Of a stretch of DNA of 64,000 bases, positions 34,043 through 42,864 are shown piece by piece. This DNA comes from Tenacibaculum sp. (GTDB taxonomy: Bacteria > Bacteroidota > Bacteroidia > Flavobacteriales > Flavobacteriaceae), in assembly GCA_022448525.1 (NCBI GenBank), contig JAKVCX010000004.1, positions 625,403-689,402 on the forward strand. Reading direction: 5' to 3'. Numbering within the stretch: the first letter of the stretch is position 1; the number at the start of each line of letters is the position of its first letter. A program made the translations under genes and the position numbers. The notes beneath the pieces are model-generated. The model saw only the letters and a list, made by a program, of their open reading frames with translations. It made no database searches and was not told where the DNA came from.

Positions 34043-34819
34043 ATGAAGTCTCTAAAAATTATAAAAATTGGTGGAAATATCATCAACAATAAAATGCTCT
34101 TAAAAGAATTTTTGGATGACTTTGCGAAACTCGATTCACCAAAACTATTGGTTCATGGAGGAGGAAAATCAGCCTCAGAACTTTCCATTAAAATGGGAAT
34201 TGAACCTAAAATGATAAATGGTAGGCGGATTACAGATGAAGAAACATTGGACATAATCACAATGGTTTATGGTGGGAAAATCAATAAAAACATCGTTGCT
34301 CAATTACAAGCAAGAAATTCAAATTCAGTTGGCTTTTCGGGTGCTGATGGAAACAGTATTGTTGCGATTAAACGTCCAGTTAAAGATATTGATTATGGTT
34401 TTGCAGGTGATGTTACTCATGTAAACACGCAAACAATAAACATTTTATTACAAAACGATATTTCACCTATTTTTTGTGCAATTACTCATAATCAAAATGG
34501 ACAGTTATTAAATACGAATGCAGACACTATTGCATCGGAATTGGCTATTGCTCTATCCAAAGATTATAAAGTTTCACTTTATTACTGCTTTGAGAAAAAT
34601 GGAGTTTTAAAAAGTATTGAAGACGATGATTCGGTTATCGAACACATTAACAATCAAAAATTTGAACAACTAAAAAAAGAAGGTATTATACATGACGGAA
34701 TGTTACCAAAAATACACAATTGCTTACAATCCATACAAAAAGGAGTGGCAACTGTACACATTGGAAACAATAAAATGCCTTTTGAACAGGATATAAAATG
34801 TACAACATTTCAACAATAA
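34043..34819 (+). CDS. argB: Acetylglutamate kinase
   Basis: Phosphorylates N-acetylglutamate. 258 aa from the ATG at 34043; a longer TTG-initiated reading from 34028 would intrude into argF' and is unlikely. Amino-acid-kinase motifs: KIIKIGGNIINN (Lys/Gly-rich loop), LVHGGGKSASELSIKMG, MINGRRITDEETLDIITMVYGG, VGFSGADGNSI, NTNADTIASELAIAL and DGMLPKIHNCLQSIQKGVATVHIG (adenine/phosphate site). Arginine-feedback N-terminal extension is absent, as in the short E. coli-type enzymes. Its TAA overlaps the argE ATG (TAATG). Confidence 0.94.
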   Translation: MKSLKIIKIGGNIINNKMLLKEFLDDFAKLDSPKLLVHGGGKSASELSIKMGIEPKMINGRRITDEETLDIITMVYGGKINKNIVAQLQARNSNSVGFSGADGNSIVAIKRPVKDIDYGFAGDVTHVNTQTINILLQNDISPIFCAITHNQNGQLLNTNADTIASELAIALSKDYKVSLYYCFEKNGVLKSIEDDDSVIEHINNQKFEQLKKEGIIHDGMLPKIHNCLQSIQKGVATVHIGNNKMPFEQDIKCTTFQQ

Positions 34820-35883
34820 TGACACAGAAAGAACTTACCTATAGTGCTATTGATTTACTGAAGAAACTCATAGAGATTCCTTCATTTTCTTCGGAAGAAG
34901 ATAAAACAGGTGATTTATTAGCCTATTGGTGTACTATTCATAATATTGAATATAACAGAACTAAGAATAATGTTTGGGCAGTCAATAAATACTTTGATGA
35001 AAGTAAACCCACAATTCTTTTAAACTCGCATCATGATACGGTGTATCCAAATAATGGATATACTAAAGATCCTTTTAAAGCCATTGTTGAAGATGGAAAA
35101 TTATATGGATTAGGAAGTAATGATGCTGGAGGATGTTTAGTTGCTCTTTTGGCAACGTTTAGTTATTTCTATCATCAAGAAAATTTAAAATACAATTTAG
35201 TGTTTGTTGGTTCTGCCGAAGAAGAAAGTAGCGGGCCTGATGGTTTAAATAGTATGTTATCAATTATTCCTAAAATTGATGTTGCAATAGTAGGTGAGCC
35301 AACTCAAATGCAACTAGCTATTGCTGAAAAAGGATTAATTGTTTTTGATGGAAAAGTTAATGGAACTCCTAGTCATGCCGCTCATCCAAATTCGGATAAT
35401 CCAATTTACAATACTATTGAAGTTTTAGAATGGTTCAAAAAATATCAGTTTGATAAAACTTCAGAAGTTTTAGGTGATGTTAAAATGACAGTTACTCAAA
35501 TTAATGCCGGAAAACAACACAATGCAGTTCCTTCTGCGGTTGATTTAGTTATAGATGTTCGAGTAAATGATAAATACTCTAATCATGAAATCGCTGACAT
35601 TCTAGAAAAGGAAGCACCTTGTGAAATGAAGCCTAGGAGTTTACGATTAAATTCATCATCAATAGACAAGAATCATCCATTGATTGAAGCTGGAGTGGCA
35701 ATTGGCAGAACAACATATGGTTCTCCTACCCTTTCGGATCAATCGGTATTAAGTTGTCAATCTGTAAAATTAGGTCCAGGAGATAGTATACGTTCACATA
35801 CTGCTGATGAATTCATTTATGTGGATGAAATTAAAGAAGGAATTGATATTTATATCAAAATTTTAGAACAAGTAATAAAATAA
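34819..35883 (+). CDS. argE: Acetylornithine deacetylase (M20 family)
   Basis: A 354-aa M20 zinc hydrolase releasing the acyl group late in the pathway. Start taken at the TAATG overlap with argB; an upstream in-frame ATG at 34798 would add seven residues inside argB. Di-zinc site: LLNSHHDTVYP (His-x-Asp), GLGSNDAGGCLVALLATF (bridging Asp), GSAEEESSGPDGL (catalytic Glu-Glu), VAIVGEPTQ, and ADEFIYVDEIKEG near the end. GTPSHAAHP marks the dimerisation-domain substrate His. It completes a linear acyl pathway, since no argJ is present. Between it and argH is REP-like element 2. Confidence 0.9.
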   Translation: MTQKELTYSAIDLLKKLIEIPSFSSEEDKTGDLLAYWCTIHNIEYNRTKNNVWAVNKYFDESKPTILLNSHHDTVYPNNGYTKDPFKAIVEDGKLYGLGSNDAGGCLVALLATFSYFYHQENLKYNLVFVGSAEEESSGPDGLNSMLSIIPKIDVAIVGEPTQMQLAIAEKGLIVFDGKVNGTPSHAAHPNSDNPIYNTIEVLEWFKKYQFDKTSEVLGDVKMTVTQINAGKQHNAVPSAVDLVIDVRVNDKYSNHEIADILEKEAPCEMKPRSLRLNSSSIDKNHPLIEAGVAIGRTTYGSPTLSDQSVLSCQSVKLGPGDSIRSHTADEFIYVDEIKEGIDIYIKILEQVIK

Positions 35884-35888
35884 ATTAA

Positions 35889-35957
35889 CGTCATTCCGAA
35901 TGAAGAATGAATGAAGGAATCTAAAGATTGCTTCAAGTTTAAAACTTTCGTAATGAC
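35889..35957. repeat. REP-like palindromic element 2 in the arg operon
   Basis: GTCATTCCGAA (35890-35900) and TTCGTAATGAC (35947-35957) form 10 of 11 matching arms; the interior is GAAGAATGAATGAAGGAATC-like text followed by GATTGCTTC. It fills the argE-argH gap. Terminal GTCAT/ATGAC is common with element 1, but the interior differs, suggesting a related but distinct subfamily. Confidence 0.6.
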
Positions 35958-35972
35958 TAACACATATAACAA

Positions 35973-37253
35973 ATGAAACTTTGGAAAAAAGAATTTTCTT
36001 TGGACAAAGCCATTGAAAATTTTACTGTTGGAAACGATAGAGAAATCGATATCCACATTGCAAAATACGATGTAATAGCTTCGAAAGCTCATGCAAAGAT
36101 GTTAGCATCTGTAGGTATTATTTCATCGGAAGAATCAGAAGCTCTAATTAAAGAACTTGATTTGCTTTTACAACAGATTAAAAACAATGAATTTATCATA
36201 GAACAAGATTTTGAAGATGTTCATTCTAAAATTGAATTTGAACTCACTAAAAAACTTGGAGAAACCGGTAAAAAAATTCATACGGCAAGATCAAGAAATG
36301 ATCAGGTTTTAGTGGCTTTACAACTATATTATAAAAATGAACTATTGACTATTATTGATCAAGTCAAAACACTTTTCAATACGCTTATTTCATTAGCAGA
36401 ACAATATAAAGATAAGTTACTTCCGGGTTATACTCATTTACAAGTAGCAATGCCTTCTTCTTTTGGATTATGGTTTTCAGGATATGCAGAAACGCTGTTA
36501 GATGACATAGAATTACTTTCATCTTCACTTAAAATTGTCGATCAAAATCCCTTAGGTTCTGCTGCTGGTTATGGTAGTTCCTTTCCTATTGATAGACTAA
36601 TGACTACTGAAGAACTTGAATTTGCAACGTTAAAATATAATGTAATTTCCGCTCAAATGGCAAGAGGAAAAAACGAAAGAATTATTGCGAGTTCTTTAGG
36701 TAATTTAGGAAATACATTGAGTAAATTTTCTATGGATATTTGTTTGTATATGAGTCAGAATTTTGGCTTTATTACATTCCCTGATGAGTTAACTACTGGA
36801 AGTAGTATTATGCCTCACAAGAAAAATCCTGATGTATTTGAATTGGTAAGAGGTAAATGCAATCAAATTCAAGCTTTACAAACAGAAATGCTCTTACTTA
36901 CAAATAATTTACCAAGTGGTTATCACAGAGATTATCAATTGTTAAAGGGAAATATGATTAGTGCTTTTGAAAATATGAAGACTATTTTAGACATTTTCAA
37001 CTATAGTATTAATCAAGTAATTGTGAAAGATGTTGATATGAATGATGAGAAATACAAATACCTTTACACTGTAGATAATATCAATACATTAGTTACAAAT
37101 AGCATGTCTTTTAGAGATGCTTATTTAAAAATAAGCAGTGAAGTAGAAAATGGAACCTATGTGCCAGATGCTTCAAAAGATCACAGCCATGTAGGTAGTA
37201 TTCATAATTTATCTTTAGATAAAATAAAGGAAAAGTTAGCTGCTAAATTTTAG
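35973..37253 (+). CDS. argH: Argininosuccinate lyase
   Basis: Final step: argininosuccinate to arginine and fumarate. 426 aa, aspartase/fumarase superfamily. N-terminal MKLWKKEFSLDKAIENFTVGNDREID is typical; EDVHSKIEFELTKKLGETGKKIHTARSRNDQV, LLPGYTHLQVAMPSSFG (catalytic His loop), NPLGSAAGYGSSFPIDR and the signature GSSIMPHKKNPD (from residue 276) are present; the C-terminus is slightly short. It closes the arginine operon, about 9 kb from the leader promoter. No strong terminator is seen in the 65-bp gap that follows. Confidence 0.95.
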   Translation: MKLWKKEFSLDKAIENFTVGNDREIDIHIAKYDVIASKAHAKMLASVGIISSEESEALIKELDLLLQQIKNNEFIIEQDFEDVHSKIEFELTKKLGETGKKIHTARSRNDQVLVALQLYYKNELLTIIDQVKTLFNTLISLAEQYKDKLLPGYTHLQVAMPSSFGLWFSGYAETLLDDIELLSSSLKIVDQNPLGSAAGYGSSFPIDRLMTTEELEFATLKYNVISAQMARGKNERIIASSLGNLGNTLSKFSMDICLYMSQNFGFITFPDELTTGSSIMPHKKNPDVFELVRGKCNQIQALQTEMLLLTNNLPSGYHRDYQLLKGNMISAFENMKTILDIFNYSINQVIVKDVDMNDEKYKYLYTVDNINTLVTNSMSFRDAYLKISSEVENGTYVPDASKDHSHVGSIHNLSLDKIKEKLAAKF

Positions 37254-37318
37254 TTAAAGTTATTTATCTGAATATTTAGTAAACATATTTAAATGTACTT
37301 TGGGAAAAATCAACAATC

Positions 37319-38248
37319 ATGAAATCGATAATCTCAGGGTACATTTTTTTATTCTCTTTCATATGCTTTTCTCAAACAGAAAAGGTTCTTCCTATAGACG
37401 AGTCTTTTAAGCAATTTATTAGCTGTAGAGATTTTACACTTTCATCAAACGGTAATGAAGCGTATTTTACAATTCAAAATTTAAATGAAAGCAAAGGAGC
37501 AATTGTAAAAGCTAAAAAAATAAATAATTCTTGGACCAATTTTGAAATTGTTTCTTTTTCCGGAACTTATAGAGATATTGAGCCATTTCTTTCTCCAGAT
37601 AATTTAAGATTATACTTTTCATCGGATCGTCCTCATGGAAAAGATAATGAAGCTACCGATTATGATATTTGGTTTGTTGAACGAATATCTTTAAACTCTG
37701 AATGGTCTCAACCGAAAAATATTGGAGCTCCAGTGAATACGAAATTCAACGAGTTCTATCCGTCATTAAGTAAGAATAACAATTTATACTTTACCTCAGA
37801 TCAGTTTACAGCTACAACAAAAGACGATATTCTTTTTGCAAAATGGAATAACTCAAGATATGAAGAACCTGTAAAACTAAATGAGAATGTAAATGGAAAA
37901 GGTTACGAATTTAATGCCTTTATTTCTCCTGATGAAGATTTCTTACTCTATACAGTTTACAGAGCTAAAGACGGTTTTGGTAGTGGTGATTTGTATATAA
38001 GCTTTAAGGATAAAAATGGAGATTTTATTAAAAGAAGAAACCTTGGTAAAACAATTAACTCTTCTAGAATGGATTACTCTCCTTTTTATGATACATCTTC
38101 AGGGATACTCTACTTTACCAGTAAAAGAGATAATACGAAAGAAACTACAACTTCTGACTTCAAAAGTTTTCATGAAATGGCAGAAAGTTATATGAACGGA
38201 CAAAGCAGAATTTATAAAGTGAAAATTGAGCTATATAGCCTGAAATAA
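37319..38248 (+). CDS. Exported PD40/TolB-like beta-propeller protein
   Basis: A 309-aa protein with a signal peptide (MKSIISGYIFLFSFICFS) and repeated WD40-like PD40 blades. Examples are DFTLSSNGNEAYFTI, IEPFLSPDNLRLYFSSDRP, DIWFVERISLNSEWSQPKNIGAPVNTKFNEFYPSLSKNNNLYFTSD, FNAFISPDEDFLLYTVY and YSPFYDTSSGILYFTSKRD. About five to six blades can be counted. Such proteins are periplasmic or surface-attached in Bacteroidota and bind peptides or glycans; no enzyme motif is visible. The reading of exo-sialidase-like repeats was considered but the S-x-D-x-G boxes are not complete. Confidence 0.75.
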   Translation: MKSIISGYIFLFSFICFSQTEKVLPIDESFKQFISCRDFTLSSNGNEAYFTIQNLNESKGAIVKAKKINNSWTNFEIVSFSGTYRDIEPFLSPDNLRLYFSSDRPHGKDNEATDYDIWFVERISLNSEWSQPKNIGAPVNTKFNEFYPSLSKNNNLYFTSDQFTATTKDDILFAKWNNSRYEEPVKLNENVNGKGYEFNAFISPDEDFLLYTVYRAKDGFGSGDLYISFKDKNGDFIKRRNLGKTINSSRMDYSPFYDTSSGILYFTSKRDNTKETTTSDFKSFHEMAESYMNGQSRIYKVKIELYSLK

Positions 38249-38481
38249 TTACTTATTAAAACGATTTAAGAATGTACTTCTAATCGAGTAAACCTAAAAC
38301 TACTTAAACGTTTACGTTAAAATTCATTTCTATCGATTTAGTACTAAAATCAAGGGTTCAGGCTAATCTTAAAAAATTACATTATTCGTAATTTATTAAC
38401 TTAATTTAAAGACATACATAATTTTAATCATGTGTTAATGTTAATTTCACATCATATATTAACCTATAAATTTTTTAAATT

Positions 38482-41400
38482 ATGTTTAAGTCCCCCCTTC
38501 TTTTAACATTATTAATGTTATCATTAATAATACAAACACCTATTTTTTCACAGCAGTACGATCCTGGACAAGGAAAAACTTTAATGCTGATCGGACAAAC
38601 GTTTCAAAATGAATATGACGGATACAAATCTGGAACTGGATTAACACCTGCTGGATCTTCTCATTATGCTACTCTATACTTAGGCAGAATTGAACAAGGA
38701 GATGATGATCCAAATGCGTTATTCTTAGATCATGTTAGAAATACTCAAGAAAATCCTTATGCATTAGTCGCTTTAAGTTTTAAAGATAATACTGCTGCTG
38801 GAGGATATGGTCAAATGACTGACGATAGTAAACCACTAAATACGAATGCCGTGTGGGATGCTTTATCTGATGTAAATTCTGGAAAATGGGATGAGCAAAT
38901 TGATAATTTCTCTCAAACGATGAAGAGTCGTTCTGATACTAAGTTTTATCTAAGAATTGGATATGAGGTAAGTTTGCTTTTATTCGCTTATAACAATAAT
39001 CAACAATATGTTGTAGACTGGTTAACAGAACAAGCAGATAATGGTGTAAATGTATTTGATCATCCCGACGCAATTTCAGAATTAGATAGACAAGAATATA
39101 TAAACGCCTATAATTACATTGCTAATAGAATTAGAAATGTTAATGGAGTAACTAATGTTGACTTTGTTTATCATCCTGTAAGAGGTTTAAACGATACAAA
39201 ATGGCTATATCCAGGAAGTCAATATGTCGATTGGGTAGCTTTTTCCGTTTTCAATAACGACGTTTGTATTGAAGTTAACGGAACAACAAATTGTGAAGGT
39301 TCTACTATTGATCCAAGTTTACAATCAAGTATTGATTTTGCAAAAGAAAATGGCCATCCAATAATGATCGCTGAAGCTGCAGCACAGGCTCCAGCTACCA
39401 GTTCTTCTTCAGATTTTAATAACTATCTAAATTTACTGGATAAAGTAGTTAAAGACAATGATGTTCGTGTTTTAGCTTATATAAATTCAAACTGGCCTAT
39501 TCATGGTTGGGGACCAGAATGGGGAGATTCTCGAGTTGAAGTAAACACCTCTGTTCGTAATCATTGGATTTCTAAATTTGGAGATAATACAAGATACATT
39601 CACGCTTCATCAACTACGATAAATCCAACTCCTGCAACTTGTGATGATGGAATTCAAAACGGTAATGAAACTGGAATAGATTGTGGTGGGAATTGCGAAC
39701 CATGCGATACAACTCCTCCCCCAACTGGAGACTGTTCTGGTGATTGTCCAGATGGGTATAATTTTTATGCTTGTGGGCAATGCTGGACAGATCAGCAACA
39801 AGCACAATCTGGTGGATGTACCGAAACATGTAGTTCAGATAACAATCCTCCTAGTGCAACATGTAATGATGGAGTTCAAAATGGTAATGAAACTGGAATA
39901 GACTGTGGTGGAGATTGTCAACCATGTGATACAACTCCTCCTCCAACTGGTGACTGTTCTGGTGATTGTCCGGATGGATATAATTTTTATGCTTGTGGAC
40001 AATGTTGGGTAGATGAACAACAAGCACAATCTGGAGGTTGTACTGAAACCTGTAGTACAACTAATCCTGATACACCAACCTGCGACGACGGAATTCAAAA
40101 TGGAGATGAAACTGGTATTGATTGTGGTGGATCATGCACTAATAATTGTGACACAAGTAATCCTCCAACATGTAATGATGGAATACAAAACGGAAGTGAA
40201 ACAGGCATTGATTGCGGTGGTTCTTGTTCCAATTCTTGTGATACAAATCCTCCTTCTGGTTTAGTAGCAAAATTATTACCACCTAATGAACAAATCCTAT
40301 TGACAGTTGGACAAGATTTAAAAACAGTAGCAGAATATAAAGACTCTGGTTTATATCCAACAATGGGAGGTGTTACACAATACGTGGCTTTTTACAGTTT
40401 GCTAAATTCTAGTAATCCTCAATATGGAGCATTAGGAGAAGATCCAAATGGAACACCAACTAACATCGATATTAACTGGGGAGCTGGCCCTTTAAATAGT
40501 CATAGTGGTGCAGTAGGGTTTCCTAATTCTAGTTTGTCTATTGGAATGAGTATTGCAGAAGGGAATGAATCAGAAACTTGGTGTGCTGGTTGTTTAAATG
40601 AACTAGGAAATGGTGGTTGGGATGCAAATATTAAACGTTTTGCAAAGTTTGCTAAAGACCATAGTGATATTGCTATCTATTTAAGATTAGGATTTGAATT
40701 CGACGGAGCTTGGAATAGATATAATAGTGACCAATTTAAAAGAGCTTGGAGACGATTTGTTGATGTCATGAGAGCTGAAGGAGTAACAAATGTAGCTTAC
40801 GTTTGGCAAGCTTGTGCCTCTCCTGTAGATGATTTGATTGATAGAAGAAGAGAAAATATCGAGGATTTTTGGCCAGGTGATGATTATGTGGATTGGTTGG
40901 GATACTCTTGGTTTTTAGTACCAGACCGAGTATATGAAAGAAATGGCTATCAAGCTGCTACTCAAAGACAATTAGCTGATGAAATAATAAATCTAGCTAG
41001 AAGAAAAAACAAACCTGTAAAACTATCGGAAACGTCTCCACAAGGATATGACTTAAGTGCAGAAACAAAATGTAATATCGGATTTATTGATGGTACAGCA
41101 AACACTGGTTGTCAGAATAAATCACCTAATCAAATATGGAATGAATGGTATACACCGATGTTCGAATATGTTTATGCAAATAAAGATGTTATTAGAGCTG
41201 TAGACTATATAAATGTGAATTGGGATGAAGATACCTCTAAATTTGGTCCTGGGAGCGGATATGCAGAAGGATATTGGGGAGATGCCAGAGTTCAATCTAA
41301 CTCTGGGATATCTTCTAGATGGAATTCTGAAATAACGAAATCAATCTGGTTGCATGGTAGTTCCTCTTTAAACATGGTATTATTAAATAATAGTGCAGCT

Positions 41401-41658
41401 AGAAGAGTTAACAGTACTTTCGATACAAATGAAACCATAGGAAGTAATAATAATATCTTTGTAATCTACCCGAACCCTTCTGATAAGATTATAAATATTA
41501 GAGGAGTTGAACTAGGCACAACAATTACAATATATGATGTAAATGGGAGAAAGATTAAAGAGACTAAAGAATTATCAATTCCAATAAGTGATTTACAATC
41601 TGGATTCTATTTTGTAAAAACACCTAAAGGTATTAAACAATTTATCAAGAAAAATTAA
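38482..41658 (+). CDS. Secreted enzyme with two GH26-like domains, Cys-rich repeats and a T9SS sorting domain
   Basis: A 1058-aa exported protein. Signal peptide to ~24 (PIFSQQ). Domain 1 (~30-370) and domain 2 (~595-955) are both GH26-like (beta/alpha)8 units; putative acid/base Glu in FYLRIGYEVS and YLRLGFEFDGAWN, putative nucleophile Glu in PIMIAEAAAQ and PVKLSETSPQG. Domain 2 (LTVGQDLKTVAEY, GGVTQYVAFYSL, YVDWLGYSWF) resembles marine beta-1,3-xylanases of GH26. Between them lie four C-x-D-G-(I/V)-Q-N-G-x-E-T-G-I-D-C-G-G repeats and two CSGDCPDGYNFYACGQCW units. The end (IYPNPSDKIINIRG ... LQSGFYFVKT) is a type A T9SS sorting domain. Substrate not proven. Confidence 0.8.
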   Translation: MFKSPLLLTLLMLSLIIQTPIFSQQYDPGQGKTLMLIGQTFQNEYDGYKSGTGLTPAGSSHYATLYLGRIEQGDDDPNALFLDHVRNTQENPYALVALSFKDNTAAGGYGQMTDDSKPLNTNAVWDALSDVNSGKWDEQIDNFSQTMKSRSDTKFYLRIGYEVSLLLFAYNNNQQYVVDWLTEQADNGVNVFDHPDAISELDRQEYINAYNYIANRIRNVNGVTNVDFVYHPVRGLNDTKWLYPGSQYVDWVAFSVFNNDVCIEVNGTTNCEGSTIDPSLQSSIDFAKENGHPIMIAEAAAQAPATSSSSDFNNYLNLLDKVVKDNDVRVLAYINSNWPIHGWGPEWGDSRVEVNTSVRNHWISKFGDNTRYIHASSTTINPTPATCDDGIQNGNETGIDCGGNCEPCDTTPPPTGDCSGDCPDGYNFYACGQCWTDQQQAQSGGCTETCSSDNNPPSATCNDGVQNGNETGIDCGGDCQPCDTTPPPTGDCSGDCPDGYNFYACGQCWVDEQQAQSGGCTETCSTTNPDTPTCDDGIQNGDETGIDCGGSCTNNCDTSNPPTCNDGIQNGSETGIDCGGSCSNSCDTNPPSGLVAKLLPPNEQILLTVGQDLKTVAEYKDSGLYPTMGGVTQYVAFYSLLNSSNPQYGALGEDPNGTPTNIDINWGAGPLNSHSGAVGFPNSSLSIGMSIAEGNESETWCAGCLNELGNGGWDANIKRFAKFAKDHSDIAIYLRLGFEFDGAWNRYNSDQFKRAWRRFVDVMRAEGVTNVAYVWQACASPVDDLIDRRRENIEDFWPGDDYVDWLGYSWFLVPDRVYERNGYQAATQRQLADEIINLARRKNKPVKLSETSPQGYDLSAETKCNIGFIDGTANTGCQNKSPNQIWNEWYTPMFEYVYANKDVIRAVDYINVNWDEDTSKFGPGSGYAEGYWGDARVQSNSGISSRWNSEITKSIWLHGSSSLNMVLLNNSAARRVNSTFDTNETIGSNNNIFVIYPNPSDKIINIRGVELGTTITIYDVNGRKIKETKELSIPISDLQSGFYFVKTPKGIKQFIKKN
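39637..40251 (+). repeat. Internal Cys-rich coding repeats of the GH26-like protein
   Basis: Four ~23-residue units beginning near 39637, 39859, 40077 and 40168, each CxDG(I/V)QNGxETGIDCGGxC. The first two are each followed by a ~35-residue unit (GDCSGDCPDGYNFYACGQCW...QQAQSGGCTETC) that is nearly identical in both, giving a ~222-bp tandem DNA duplication. The many Cys suggest disulfide-stabilised linkers outside the cell. Confidence 0.8.
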
Positions 41659-41696
41659 CTCAATTGCCCGTTATTAAAACCAATACGGAGTTTTGT

Positions 41697-41727
41697 AAAA
41701 GTCTTTCAATCTTGGAAGGCTTTTTTT
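41697..41727. terminator. Bidirectional terminator between the GH26-like gene and the carotenoid operon
   Basis: GTCTTTC (41701-41707) pairs with GGAAGGC (41714-41720) with two G-U wobbles, A-run before, seven Ts after; it serves both converging transcripts. Confidence 0.75.
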
Positions 41728-41728
41728 A

Positions 41729-42412
41729 TTATTCCTTTTTCTTAAATTTTTCGATTAAAAATACATTCCCAAATAGCATTGTAAATGCATAACCTATATC
41801 TTCAATAGGAATAGTTAATAATCGAATTCCTAAATTTTCATCGTTATTATACCAAACAACAGGCTCTTCCAATCCAGTTCCGGTTAAGATTCCGTTTACA
41901 ATAAAAAAAGGTATTAAAATGATTAGAAAAGCAATATAAAAACGTCTTAAATACTCTAGTCCATAGAATAGACTAATAACTAATAAGACAATTAGAAAAC
42001 TATAATTAACTGTAGTATAGGCTTTACCCCAATTGAAAAATAAAATAGGAATTAATGTACTTATGACAGTGACTGTTATTGCACGTGTAATATCCTTAGG
42101 AATTAAAAAATTGGGTTTAAAATACTCAAGTGAATAATGAATGAAAATACTTGCATAAGGAATACAAAAAAAGAACATCCACTCTTCTATTGGCATTCCA
42201 AATAGTAAATAAGGTAAGTGATAATCTGGATTAAATCCCCAAACTCTATTTTGAGTAAATATGGCATCCCAAACTAAAAATACTGTAGCTACAATTGTTA
42301 ATGATAATAAAACAGCCTTCCAATGCTTGATAAATCTCATATTCTTTTCAAAAGAATACAGTAAAGGAATACTTAAAGAACCTAGATTAAGAAATAAATA
42401 CAGGTATATCAC
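41729..42412 (-). CDS. Lycopene cyclase (heterodimer-type domains fused, CrtYcd-like)
   Basis: A 227-aa membrane protein with about seven spans and two related halves, each with the cyclase motif: PIEEWMFFFCIPYASIFIHY (first half) and PIEDIGYAFTMLFGNVFLIE (second half). This is the fused lycopene cyclase domain pair (CrtYc+CrtYd / CarR / LitBC relatives) that converts lycopene to beta-carotene. FNPDYHLPYLLFGMPIEE is also typical. It is the last gene of the minus-strand operon crtI-crtB-crtZ-cyclase; its ATG overlaps the crtZ stop by one base. Confidence 0.88.
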   Translation of the reverse strand: MIYLYLFLNLGSLSIPLLYSFEKNMRFIKHWKAVLLSLTIVATVFLVWDAIFTQNRVWGFNPDYHLPYLLFGMPIEEWMFFFCIPYASIFIHYSLEYFKPNFLIPKDITRAITVTVISTLIPILFFNWGKAYTTVNYSFLIVLLVISLFYGLEYLRRFYIAFLIILIPFFIVNGILTGTGLEEPVVWYNNDENLGIRLLTIPIEDIGYAFTMLFGNVFLIEKFKKKE

Positions 42413-42864
42413 TATTTTAAATATTCTTTAAAATACTTCATAGGCACATACAACATGCCGAAACACTGGCTTTCATGTTTACCCATATTTTTATGATGAA
42501 TTTTATGTGCCTTACGCAAAGCTCTAAAATACCAGTTATCCGTTTTATCGAACCACTTAAACCTTCTGTGAATTAATACATCATGAATAAGAAAATATGC
42601 TACACCGTAACATAAAATACCCAAACCAATAAAGAATAAAAAGTTTAACTCCGGTCTAATTCCAAAGAAAAACAACATCATACTTGGTATTGCAAAAACA
42701 ACAAAAAATGCGTCATTTTTTTCAAAAACGTGAGGATAACCTGGTTGATGATGATCTTCATGTAAATACCATCCAAAACCGTGCATCACATATTTATGCG
42801 TACACCAAGTGATTCCTTCCATTAAAATAAATGTACCTAACGTAACTAATGCAAATACGATCAT
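42412..42864 (-). CDS. crtZ: Beta-carotene hydroxylase
   Basis: A 150-aa di-iron membrane hydroxylase that adds 3-OH groups to beta-carotene giving zeaxanthin. All eight-to-ten histidines of the fatty-acid-hydroxylase-like signature are present: THKYVMHG, HEDHHQPGYPH, HDVLIHRRFKW, KAHKIHHKNMGKHESQCFG. Four spans are predicted. No ketolase (crtW) is next to it, so zeaxanthin is the likely end product of this operon. One-base overlaps with both neighbours show strict coupling. Confidence 0.94.
   Translation of the reverse strand: MIVFALVTLGTFILMEGITWCTHKYVMHGFGWYLHEDHHQPGYPHVFEKNDAFFVVFAIPSMMLFFFGIRPELNFLFFIGLGILCYGVAYFLIHDVLIHRRFKWFDKTDNWYFRALRKAHKIHHKNMGKHESQCFGMLYVPMKYFKEYLK

Noticed and set aside
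34798..34818. Upstream ATG for argE
   Set aside because: The ATG overlapping the argB stop (TAATG at 34819) gives a typical coupled start; the extra seven residues are encoded inside argB.
35850..36092. Minus-strand open frame across the argE-argH gap
   Set aside because: It runs through REP-like element 2 and the 5' end of argH on the opposite strand; its translation has no domain character.
39610..40264. Several overlapping open frames on both strands in the Cys-rich repeat region
   Set aside because: They are by-products of the repeated TGT/GGT-rich coding DNA of the GH26-like protein; their translations are low-complexity and lack domain features.
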